DNA of 64,000 nucleotides from Impatiens glandulifera (taxonomy: Eukaryota; Streptophyta; Magnoliopsida; Ericales; Balsaminaceae), in the NCBI RefSeq assembly GCF_907164915.1, contig NC_061869.1:37200840-37264839 (forward strand), given 5' to 3'. A program made the position numbers and the translations under genes. Numbering within the stretch: position 1 is the first letter of the stretch; the number at the start of each line of letters is the position of its first letter. The notes under the pieces are model-generated. The model was not told the DNA's origin and did not search any database. It saw only the letters and a list, made by a program, of their open reading frames with translations. Positions 23,560 through 34,027 of the stretch are shown one piece after another.

Positions 23560-23884
23560 TTTGTCGTGGTGACTAAAATTAAAGAAGCAATAATATATAA
23601 TATCATATATATGGATATATTAAATTTGGTATAATATAATATATTTGATATACATTGTTTAATTGTATCATAAAGACTTACTTAATTTGATAACTTTGAA
23701 ATCAAATAATTACAAGGAAAGTCTTGTTTGATTTGAGAATAATGTGGCAAACGTGCCGATATTACGGGATGCAACGAGCAACCGAAAATAAATGTTTAGG
23801 CGGCTTCGGCCAAAGATGCTTGAAACATTATGATTTCTTTTGTAGAAATCATGTGATATGGTGAAATCAGGGTGATATGTGATT

Positions 23885-24660
23885 ACGAGCAATTGCAATA
23901 CTTTTCCTTTGAAGTGTTGACCGTTGTCTGAAATCAGGGTGTGAGGAACTTCATATCTTTCAGTGTTGTTAGTTCAGATGAATTTTATCTCTTGAGATGA
24001 TTTCAAGACTTTGTAGGATGTCATTTCAAGCCATTTGGGGAAGTAGTCTATAGCTACGAGTATGAACTAGTGTCCATTTGAAGTTTGAGGGTAAATTTTC
24101 TCGATGACTATGATGCCCCATGTAGAGAAGGGCCAAGGGGATCTCATATTATAGAGGAGCGAGGTCGGTATATACTTTAGGTTAGTATATATTTGACACT
24201 GGTGACAACTCCTTATATAGCTCACACATTATTATTCTAGGTTTTGTCAGTATTATCATAAATAAAGTATTTTCTTGGCTAAAGTCATTACATTCATGTG
24301 TGGGTCGCATGTCCCTACATATACCTCTTCCATAATCCTTTTGAATTTAGTATTTTCTATGTAGAGCATGTTTTGACCGTCGAAAGATTGTCGTTACAAT
24401 TTATTGGCAATTCAAGCATAGTTGGTGGAATACTGGCGCAATGCTCGTCGTTCCTTCGCTCATAAGTGGAATGGATATTCTTTGTATTCAATATACTTCT
24501 ACAGAATATCATATATGGGTTTAACAACATTCACACAAGAAGTTACTACTCCTTTTTCAAAAGCAGGTCGTTGCTTTTGTCAAATTTTGAGGACTATGAC
24601 CTTAATTCCATCAGGAATTTGGGTGATGGCTGCTAAAGTAGCCAATTCATACGCGAAGTA
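23885..24660 (-). pseudogene. Gypsy integrase N-terminal and core start (copy A)
   Basis: The minus strand contains the block corresponding to WPFSTWG...LVAIDYFTKWVE in broken frames between about 23950 and 24300. The zinc-binding N-terminal part lies further right. Stops and shifts occur throughout. It continues the integrase interrupted at 21870 and 16529. Confidence 0.7.
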
Positions 24661-24689
24661 GTTTTGACTTCTTGAAGAATGAACAGATA

Positions 24690-25140
24690 ATATCTAATCG
24701 AATTTGTTCATATGTTTGGTTAAGTGGGTGTTGTAGGGTTTCATGTTTTCTTCTTTCACTTACCACGTTCTATTGGCTTGGGATATAACAAGTTAGAATC
24801 ACCCACGACTTCTAAATTGGTTTCCCCTTTTTCATACGTCAATTTGAGACCCGAGAGGCATGTCTTATATTCAACCTCGTTATTGGTGATAGAATATTCG
24901 AGTTTTATGGATGTTGAGTTATATGTCCCTTTTATGTCAATCAACAAAATCCAAATCCCGCAACCATGCTTTTCGAAAGATCAGTCAAACATCAGTTTCC
25001 ATGTGTCTGATGTGATACTCATAATTCCGTCATTAGGGAACTCGAGTTTGTCTTCTAAATCAACAATGATGGGTTGGTTAGTGAGAAAGTCTGCAACAAC
25101 GCTTCCTATGATAAACTTCTGTACTGTATAGACTATGTCA
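24690..25140 (-). pseudogene. Gypsy additional RNase H domain (copy A)
   Basis: The minus frame 24756-24947 encodes KLEYSITNNEVEYKTCLSGL and NLEVVGDSNLLYPK. This is the NNxAEYEA...GDSNL signature of the extra RNase H domain present in Tat/Ogre-lineage gypsy elements between the classical RNase H and integrase. It is the main basis for the Tat-like call. Confidence 0.8.
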
Positions 25141-25239
25141 TATTCGGATATCATCATCATTCATTTGGCTAGTCTAGGTTATAGAAGAGTTTGTTGGAAC
25201 AATAAATGGATCAGGTCTAGTCTTGATACCAACTTGATG

Positions 25240-25760
25240 GGGGTGGGCTTATATGTAGTGTCTCAATCTTTTGGTGACCCATGCTAATACCAAACATATT
25301 TTCTCAACTGAAGTGTAATTAAGTTCACACTCAGTCATCCTTTTACTGATATAGTACATAGTCGTTTCGAATTTATCCTTGTTTTCATGAGCCAACAAGC
25401 TTCCCATGGCTATGTCTATTATAGTAGTATAAACTGAGGAGTTTCGGGTCTAGTTGGCATGAGTATGGGAGGGGATTTTAGATAATCCTTTATTTTGTCA
25501 AACGCTTATTGAAAGTTTTTATCGCATATAAATTTTTGGTCTCTCTTCAGCAACTTAAACATCGGATCACATGTCATAGTAAGCTTACTAATGAATCGGA
25601 TAATGTATTGGATTTTTCAAAGAAAAATTTAGACCTCTCTTTCGTTTCGATGGACCGTCCTAGCCATGATTTCTTTTATCTTGGAGGGATCAGCTTCGAT
25701 TCCTTTCTAAGTGATTAAGAATTCTAACATTTTACTAACTATGACTCTGAATGTACATTT
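25240..25760 (-). pseudogene. Gypsy reverse transcriptase thumb/connection and RNase H (copy A)
   Basis: In mixed minus-strand frames: KGIEADPSKIKEIMARTV (end of the reverse transcriptase) at about 25640-25690, then the SLLKRDQKF-type connection and the start of RNase H around 25300-25480. Copy B keeps a longer open piece here (61002-61208). Confidence 0.75.
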
Positions 25761-26766
25761 CTTCGGATTGAGTCGTAGCTGATATTTTCTGATTCTTTAT
25801 AGAAATTTCTCAAGGTTTTGGGCGTGTCCTTGTCGATCCTTTGATTTGACGATCGATTGTCTTCTCTGCAAAGAAACGATTTCATCCTTTTTTTTAATAA
25901 GTACTTAGTTTTAAAGTTTAGATCAGAGTAAAAAGAAAGATTGTCTTTACTCATACATTCGAAATTAACTTCTTGTATTACATTAAGGGATTTATTACAT
26001 TTAGAAAAAGATGATCTAACAAGATTATTGTTTTCGAGTTTCTTACAATGTACATAATTTGATACCTCTCTAAACATGAGAGGGGAAAGTGTTTTGTTCT
26101 CGTCGATTAAGATATCGATGGATGAAATGGAAACGGTTCCTTGGAGACTAGAAGGGTTGACTTCCTAAGCTAGATCAACTATCGTGGGAATCTGAGTTAA
26201 GCTTTCCAGGGCATCACGCTAATAGTCTACTCTTTTTCTAATCACGCAAATAGAAGTTTTATGATTATAGGGATAATCTGAAAAGATTTCAAGCTTAGGA
26301 AATGTTTCCGTGAGTCTAGTTTGATAAAAGGGTTTAAGGAAGTCAAAGCATATGGGTCTTTGTCTTTCTCGTGTGAACTGTTCATTCAACGTTGGTGGAA
26401 TGGTTGTGTTGTTTGAATATTCTCTTTTTGAAGGTTTCTTCGAATCCCGTGGGGATATATCCTAGACCACGAAATTCCAAATTGTGGCATGGTTAGGGAA
26501 TGATGGCATGTCGTTGGCGTTCCGACCTTGACTCATGCCAGATAAATATCTCATTCTACACATCATTTTATAGAGGGGAGACTAAATGTACTAAATTTTG
26601 GGTCGTTTGATGAATCCTTACCTTCTAGAAGATCGAACATATCTTGAACTCCCTCAATTCAACCTTGGGAGTGTCAATATGGGTAGACCCAATGACTATT
26701 GTGGTGTTAGTCTCACCGTTGACCGTGATTAACTAGTCGTTGGCTATGAATCTAAGCTTCTAATGC
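25761..26766 (-). pseudogene. Gypsy polyprotein between protease and reverse transcriptase, reverse transcriptase palm broken (copy A)
   Basis: The right part of the palm is recognisable in minus frames as IVKSKDR, HAQNLEKFL and LRLNPKKCTFRV (about 25740-25860). The catalytic xxDD box expected just before it is absent. Instead there is an 80-codon stretch (SKDNLSFYSDLNFKTKYLL) that I cannot place. Both duplicate copies share this, so the loss is old. At 26766 the alignment with copy B stops where copia LTR sequence starts. Confidence 0.65.
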
Positions 26767-27040
26767 GCGAGTAGACGTCGTCTAACTCCTTTAGACGTGA
26801 TCTAAGGAGTGCGCGAGTAGACGTCGTCTAACTCCATCAGACGTGATCTAAGGAGTGCACGAGTAGACGTTTTCTAACTCCTTTACACGTGGTCTAAGGA
26901 GTGCGCGAGCAGACGTCGTCTAACTCCTTTAGACGTGGTCTAAGGAGTGCGCGAGCAGACGTTGTCTAAATCCTTTAGACGTGGTCTAAGGAGTGCGCGA
27001 GAAGACATCGTCTAACTCCTTTAGATGTGGTCTAAGGATT
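26767..27040. repeat. 46-bp tandem repeat in C1 LTR
   Basis: Six units with exact 46-bp period: cgag occurs at 26768, 26814, 26860, 26906, 26952 and 26998. Each carries AGACGTCGTCTAACTCC followed by AGACGTGGTCTAAGGAG, so every unit is itself partly palindromic. Confidence 0.93.
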
Positions 27041-27245
27041 GCGCGTAGTTAGACGCGGTCTGAAGAAGAAGCGTAGTTAGACGACGTCTAACCTTCTTAG
27101 ACGCGGTCGGAAGAAGAAGTATAGTTAGACGTCGTCTAACCTTCTTAGACGCAGTCTGAAGAAAAAATGTAGTTAGACGTCGTATAACTTTCTTAGACGC
27201 GGACTGAAGAAGAAGCGTAGTTAGACGTCATCCGATTTGATCAGA
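27041..27245. repeat. 48-bp tandem repeat in C1 LTR
   Basis: About four units of period 48 (gtagttagac at about 27073, 27121, 27169 and 27217), built on GTTAGACGTCGTCTAAC and TTAGACGCGGTCTGAAG. Related to the 46-bp units. Confidence 0.9.
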
Positions 27246-27350
27246 CGTTCGAAGGAGCGTCTATTTCTCTACTATTGTACTATTAGCGGCCGTCCAACGG
27301 ACACATGCCACATGTCATAGTAGAAGACTTGACCGTTGGTGTATTTCAAG

Positions 27351-27359
27351 TATAAATAG
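27351..27359 (+). promoter_or_regulatory. TATA box of C1 5' LTR
   Basis: TATAAATAG preceded by gtatttcaag. Upstream GCCACATGTC is a damaged G-box; the right LTR has GCCACGTGTC at the same place. Confidence 0.7.
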
Positions 27360-27955
27360 AAGTTCAAGGACAATAGATGAATTACTCAGTTACTCTCGCT
27401 CTCTCGGTTATCTGAATTACTTGCTCACATTCTCTCCTACCATTTAATTTCTTAATCTCTCTCAAGTTCAAGTGTGAATTAACTACTCACGTTGTAAACT
27501 TTCCATAATCTATATATATTGTACTTTTTGTGAAATCTTAGTATTGTAAGTTGAACAAATGTTGTTCTATTCAACAGAGAGTTAACTAGAAGTTCAGAAG
27601 CAGGCGGTTGTAAAGTTCTATGGTTTTTGACTGGGTTTGTGTAGTGTGTTCTATATCAATCAAAGTCTTCTAGTGAATATCCTTCATGTTGATGAAGAAG
27701 GGATGACGTAGGAGTTTTATCGTCGAACATCCATAAAACTCCATGTGTTCTTTACTTTTTGTTGATTTCATTCATTTATCTGACGCTTCAAATCCAACAA
27801 TCTATTCCGCACTTGAACCTGTTCAAGAGTTTGTGAAGATTTGCGAAGAAGATAAACAATTTTTAACTTCTAACAGAGTCAAAATCGAATTAAAGTCATA
27901 AACTGTTCACAATAGTCAAACCCCCATCTCTATTGTTAACACTAATCCTAACAAG

Positions 27956-27970
27956 TGGTTTAGAGCAAGG
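27956..27970 (+). other. C1 primer-binding site
   Basis: TGGTTTAGAGCAAGG, two bases after the LTR end. It resembles the usual copia TGGTATCAGAGC complementary to initiator Met-tRNA, with substitutions. Confidence 0.75.
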
Positions 27971-28011
27971 TTTTCTATTTTCAAACAACATTAGATTCAT
28001 GAATCATTTCT

Positions 28012-31000
28012 ATGGCTGTCATTAACAAGATTCTAATGTTCTCTAAGGAAAACTACAAAGGTTGGAAAGTGAAAGTGCAAACTCATCTAGATGCCATAGA
28101 TGATGACATGTAATATGTCATCAATGATCCGATAAAGATTGAGAAGTCAAGATGTGAATGGACCACCAAAGATAAGAGGAAGAACAACCTCGATAACATG
28201 GCAAAAGACATTCTCTACAAGACATTAGATGATAACATGTTCAACAAGATCATCTCATGCACCTGTGCTAAAGAAATCGGGGAGAGGCTAACCCAACTGT
28301 GTGAGGGCAATGATCAAAATAAAGAAAACAAACTCATGGTTGCTACACAACAGTTCGATAACATCAAGATGCGTTTTGGAGAGACGATGACTAAATTCGA
28401 TGAGAGATTCAGTAAAATTATCACCACTCACTCCACTATGGGCAAGACTTACAACAACAGAGAGGCTGCGATCAAAGTCATGCGTGCTCTTCCCAGATAG
28501 TGGGATATTAAGACGACGACGATGAGGGAGTCTAAAGACCTATACAAGATGGAGCTCTATGATTTGCTAGCCAATTTGAAGGCCTACGAGTTTGAAATAA
28601 ACTCTAGGAATAAAGAGGAGCTTTCCACATCTGCCATCTCTACCAAGGCACTATTGACTACTTAGGAGCCACCTGCTGCCACTACTATGAATATTGTTGC
28701 CGAGCAGATCAACAACGACGCCAATGACTCTCTTCATGAAGAAATTCGGCAAATTCATGAAGAAGAACAATTCTAACTCAGGCTCTTCAAATAATAAAAA
28801 TAATGATAAGAGTAATTATAAGGCTAACTTGAAGTATTTTAACTATGATAAACTAGGACACTTCAAGGCGAAATGTAGGAAGCCGAAGAGAGATGAGAAG
28901 AAGAAATATGAGAAGAAGAACAAGAAAGAGTTGAATTCTCTCATGGCTGCTGATAGAAAAGTCAAGTGGGCCTAAAGCGACTCAGATGATTCATCATCCA
29001 ACGACAGCGATGATGAAGACATTACTTGCTTCATGACAGAGGAAGAATATGAGGTAATTGACTTCTCCTCTAAAGAGTTCACAAGATATGACTTAACTAC
29101 TACACTTAATGACATGGTCATTAAGTACAAGAAGCTGTCAGACTCTTTCAATGAGATGAGATTGAAAAATGAAACTATTAACATCTCTTCATCTCAAACT
29201 TTTGAACCAAAAGATTTTGAAAACAAAATGGCTGAGCTCTCATATGAGAATGAGAAGCCCAGAGAAAAGGTTCAAACACTATTTTCTGAAAACAACGTAT
29301 GACTTATGTGTTCAGTTCTTAGATGAGGTCTAGAGATACAGTCAGACAACAGATTAGTCTGTTGAGGCCTTCTGGATGCAAATCCGGTTTAGGATTTTCC
29401 AATGCCAGCCCAAACAAGTCTAACAAGAATTTAACCCGGTGAAAGACAAACTTAAGGATATAAGCTTTGTCAGGGGTAGTTTAACTAAAAAAAGATCTGA
29501 TCCAAGCTGTGAGAACTTAACATTAAAGGATGAGATTATTTATGTAAAGCTAACTGAAAGCTGGCTAAAGCCTAGAAAGGAGCAGCTAGTAAGTCTGGCA
29601 AACCAAAACATAATAATAAGTCAAGTAGTTTTAAACAAAAATCATCCTCTAAGGTTAATGGAACAATTACTAGTAGGAAGACCTTTGCTAAGCCTAAATT
29701 ATACGCACTACTCACAACACAACATGAGACATCCATCAAGATAACTCAAATATGAATTCCCAAATGACTGATTAATCGAGGACCCAATTAAATATATGTA
29801 CCAAAAGCTATAAATATGTTTATTTATAGGTATAATAGGTTAGCTGCTTGGAAGAATCTGTCTGGTATCTGGACCTTGGCTGTTCTAGACACATGACCGG
29901 AGATAGACAGCTTATATCTAAAATAACGAAGTGCACTGGCCTAAGATCACTGTTGGTGATAACAACAAGGGTAAGACCGTGGGTAAGGGTAAGATTATCC
30001 ATGGTAACCTCACCATCAACGACGTTCTACTTGTTGAAAACATGTGTTATAGCCTGATTAGCATAAGCCAATTGTGTGATAATGGATATACTGTTGATTT
30101 TCAAACTCATGCATGTCTGATTAAGGATCAGTACGGCAACACCCTGATGACCATAAGTATAGTAGGAAATTCTTATAAAATTGGCTATGGCATAATATAT
30201 TAGATCATCTTAATTTCAAAACTATTAACAATATTTGTTCACATGATTTAGTTTCTGATTTACCTAAATTGAAGTTTTCAAAGGACAATGTCTGTCCTGC
30301 TTGCCAGTTGGGAAAACAAGTCAGATCAACTTTTAAGAGTAAAGGGAAATCTAAATCTAACTGATGCCTGGAACTATTGCACATGGACTTGTTTGGTCCA
30401 ATTCCAGTAAATAGCTTAGGATAAATGAGATTCACTCTGGTCATAATTGATGATTTTTAAAGATTTACTTTGGTTATTTTCTTACCTTCTAAGGATCAAA
30501 CTACTGAGAATTGGATAAAGCAGATGTTGTTATAATACTAGGCTACTCCTCAGTTTATAAAGCTTATAGAGTGTTTAATAATTGAATTAACTGTTGAAGA
30601 ATCCCATTATGTTGTTTGTGATGAATCTATTGAAAGTAACTCTAATGAGATCATTGAAATTGCTAACAGATTAGAAGCGACAAGTCTTGAATCTGATAGT
30701 AATGATGAAGCTCCGGTCAACAGGATATACTTGTCTAATCAGATGACTGATCTGGTTGATATTCATCCATACGTTCAAACTACAAGTTAGTAGACGACTG
30801 ATAGTTCGGACGTCGCGGGGCCGTCTAACCAGACGTCTGATCCCTTAGGACCAAGCTTCAAATGTAACATAAATCTTCCACCTGAATTAATAATTGCTAA
30901 TCTTAATACTCCTCTTAGGACCAGACATCAATTACTAGATGAAATAGAAAACTTCGCCTTTATTTCTCAAATTGAGCCAAAGAAGATCAATGGAGCATTA

Positions 31001-32505
31001 CTTGATCCAGATTGGATTAATGCAATGCAAGAGGAATTAAATCAATTTGAAAGAAAAATAAAGTGTGACATCTGACTCCAAGGCCGATTGATCAATCGGT
31101 TATTGAAACCAGATGGGTTTTTCGAAACAAGCTTAGTGAAGATAGCTTAGTTGTGAGAAACAATGCCCGATTGATAAGTCAAGGCTATAGACAGGAGGAA
31201 TGAATTGACTTTGAGGAGTCATTCGCCCATGTTGCTAGACTTGAAGCAATCATAATCTTCCTAATTTATGCATTCATTCAAAAAATTTAGAGTTTTTCAA
31301 ATGAATGTAAAAAGTGCATTTTTAAATGGAATTTTAAATGAGGATGTGTATGTTGAACAACCTCCTTGCTTTCGAGATCACACTCTTCCAAATCATATTT
31401 TTAAACTTGACAAAGCTTTATATGGTCTTAAGCAAGCTCATAGAGCTTGGTATGACACTTTAACAAAGTTTTTATTTGATAATGATTTTATATTTGGCAC
31501 AATAAATAAAACTCTATTTAGATTTGTTAAAGACTCTCATATCTTGTTTGTTCAAGTCTACATTGATGATATCATATTTGGGTCAACTAACCCTAAACTA
31601 TGTGAGAAATTCTCTAAGTTGATGTAGGACAAATTCGAGATGAGTATGATGGGAGAATTGAATTTCTTCCTCGGTCTTCAATTTCTTCAACTTGAAGATG
31701 AAATATTCATCAACCAGGCCAAATACACTAGGGAGCTTCTAAAGAAGTTTGGAATGGAAAGCTGCTCAACTACAGCTACTCCAATGAACTCTTCTAGCAA
31801 GCTCGACAAGGATGAAGATGACTAGAGTGTCAATATCACTGTGTATAGAGGGATCATCGGTTCTTTCTCTATTAAACAACCAACCTACCAAACATCATGT
31901 TTGTTGTTAGCGTCTACGGAAGATTTCAGGCTAACCTTAAACAATCTTATTATATTACTGTTAAGGGTATCTTGAAGTATTTAAAGGGAACTCAAAATGT
32001 GAGACAATGGTATGTGAAGGATTTCAATTTCAATTTAATTAGCTATTCTGATGCAGACTATGCATGTTACAAGATCGTTCGAAAGAGTACCAATGGGACT
32101 TCTAGTTCTTTGGTGATCGTTTGATCTCTTGATTCAGCAAGAAGAAGACGTCCGTCGCCATGTTTATAGAAAAGGATGAGTACCTTGCTGCTGACAGCTG
32201 CTTCTCTTAACTCTTGTGGATTCAACAACAGCTGAGGGACTACGACATTGAGGCGGACGAGTCTCTGATTTTCTACGACAAAACCAGTGCCATAGAAATC
32301 ACATACAACACAGTATTACATTCCAGAACCAAGCATATCGACATTCGACACCATTTCATCCGGGAGCATATCAATTAAAAACATATTCGACTGGAATATG
32401 TCTTAATAGATCAACAAGTGAGAACGTGTTCACGAAGCCACTCCCCAAGACTAAATTTTCTTATTTTAGAAATGTTGTGGGCCTTTTAGACCGAAATTAA
32501 TTTTA
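28012..32505 (+). pseudogene. C1 copia gag-pol, decayed
   Basis: Order: gag from ATG 28012 (KENYKGWKVKVQTHLD; UBN2-type gag), zinc knuckle near 28837-28885 (NYDKLGHFKAKC, first Cys missing), protease at about 29857 with WYLDLGCSRHMTG (catalytic D-S-G changed to D-L-G), pre-integrase, an integrase cut short (it jumps from about 30500 into the hinge, so the DDE core is deleted), reverse transcriptase from about 30930 with QVYIDDIIFGS (YIDD instead of YVDD) at 31551, and RNase H to about 32500 with the KHIDIRHHF region out of frame. Stops at 28110, 28498, 28972, 31626 and elsewhere. Confidence 0.9.
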
Positions 32506-32517
32506 TTAAGCATGCAC

Positions 32518-32535
32518 TAATTGAGGGGGAAATTT
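32518..32535 (+). other. Polypurine tract after C1 pol
   Basis: ttgagggggaaat at the end of pol, before a non-coding stretch and the 3' ORF. SIRE-like elements commonly have such a tract here. Confidence 0.55.
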
Positions 32536-33340
32536 GTTGATTAAAGTGGTTGGATAGACGTGTGTAGACGGATGTCTCAAATCGGACTAATCAGATCAAT
32601 CGTCTAAAGGAACCATGTATCGGAGAAGTCTTTGCTTAAGAAACTTGCAAATTAAGCCTAGTTAGATGTCTAAATTCGAGGCAGATGTCTGAAGCGTCTA
32701 TAGACATGCGTGATCAGACGACGTCTAGACTTATGTTAAGCGTCTGTAGACATGTGTGATCAGATAACATCCAGACTTGTGCTAATCATATGTAGACATG
32801 CGTGATAGGACGATGTTCAGACTTGTGCTAAGCGTCTGTAGACGTGCGTGATTAGATGCCTTCCGAAAAGATGTCTACCCAACTTAGATGCAAGGCATGC
32901 AAATAGCATGGACGACGTCTAACTACATGCGTCTTTAGACGTCTCATCTTCGGACGAGTGGGACAACTGTCCAACATCTCATGAGTTTCCATGTGCTTTT
33001 CCTGCCTAGAAATTGAACATTCATATTTCAATATTTCAAATAACTTGAAGACATGTGTCTCTCAATGTTAAAAATATGACTAAAATATCTAACGATTAAT
33101 CACTTCACGCCTTTTAATTAATGATGGATTTATGATATTTCTTTTTTAAATTACGTCTTTTAATTATGAGTTTCTTGGGAAAAAGTTTTTACTTAAATGA
33201 CGGTTTATTTTAATGATGACTTTTATGGCCATGTGTCATTCATACTCTATAAAGAGTAACTAACACATTTGAAGATATTCAGCATCCCTTTTGTGATTCT
33301 AGTTGTTCAAAATCCTAAGTACTTTTCTTCATCTAAACTC
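32536..33340 (+). other. C1 region between pol and the 3' ORF, rich in AGACGTC-type repeats
   Basis: 32550-32950 holds repeated variants of GCGTCTGTAGACATGCGTGA and AGACGACGTCTAG, related to the LTR arrays. 33000-33340 is AT-rich leader. A TATA-like CTATAAAGA lies at 33247-33255, about 100 bases before the ATG of the next reading frame. Confidence 0.65.
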
Positions 33341-33352
33341 TAAAACGTAGAA

Positions 33353-34022
33353 ATGGCCTCCATTGTATTTAACACATTGCAAGTAAACTTTGAGTCCGTC
33401 CTTTCTTTGACGCTTCAAGAAATTGTTGCAATGTTCAAAACTCTTGAAGCTTCCGGCCTGAGGAAGTTTCTCGGGGGACCTTTCACCATTCACGAACTAG
33501 AGGTTCGTGTGTTCTTTGCATCTACAAGGATAGTTGACGATGTTATTCAGGTGACGATAAGAGGAGTGGACATCTCCATCTCTGAAGAAGTTTTCGCTTA
33601 GTTTTTCGAGCTACTAACTGAGGGGTTGACAGAGTTCCACACCTCTCCAGTTGATATCATGTCTTAGATGAAGAGAGTCTTCTCAGATACCTCCTTTCAT
33701 GTTGAATCTCACGGAAAGAAGACGTCCTTAAAAATTGAGATTTCTGTTCTCAATGACATCGTTTCCAAATCTCCCCTAGAAAAAGTAGCCAATAATATAT
33801 ATTTCAAAAAACATTTTGAAATGATGGTGACTATAACCAAGGGAATTGCCATCAACTAATCAAAAATCATTTTTAATAACCTAGTGAAGATGATCTTTTC
33901 TCCAAGGAATCTAACTAGTTATGCCACTTAGCTCAACATGCTGTTCAAACATCTCTAGGTTAATGTTGGACGTGGGGTCGCATTAACACCACCAAAGTTA
34001 TGGACGGTCAAAGTGTCTTTAA
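33353..34022 (+). pseudogene. C1 3' ORF (env-position ORF of SIRE-like copia), broken
   Basis: It begins ATG in 82 open codons: MASIVFNTLQVNFESV, then FKTLEASGLRKFLG and FTIHELEVRVFFAS. Stops at 33599 and 33665 are followed by more of the same protein (MKRVFSDTSFHVESHGKK and ISVLNDIVSKSPLEKV). The pattern LEASGLRxFLG...E..V..FF matches the extra ORF that follows pol in many asterid SIRE/Maximus elements and is often called env-like. Its function is unknown, and I see no membrane segment. It is cut at about 34022 by the C2 LTR. Confidence 0.65.
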
Positions 34023-34027
34023 CTACT

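Larger units (their letters stand above)
21871..23865. repeat. Segment X, second copy
   Basis: Near-identical to 16530-18389. It holds the tRNA-like block at 22346-22427 and the hairpin array, with one extra hairpin module of about 130 bases at 22565-22700. An AT microsatellite at 23512-23552 is longer than in the first copy. It ends at gtgaa (23861-23865). A 19-base spacer then leads back into gypsy integrase sequence. Confidence 0.75.
26767..27953 (+). mobile_element. C1 copia (SIRE-like) 5' LTR, left-truncated
   Basis: It ends in ACTAATCCTAACA (27953) followed by a primer-binding site. The same LTR occurs at 40476-41731. The left edge lies inside a tandem array, directly joined to gypsy sequence at 26766, so the true 5' TG end is lost or undefined. 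It contains a TATA box (27351-27359) and the typical block gggatgacgtaggagtttt. Confidence 0.8.
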
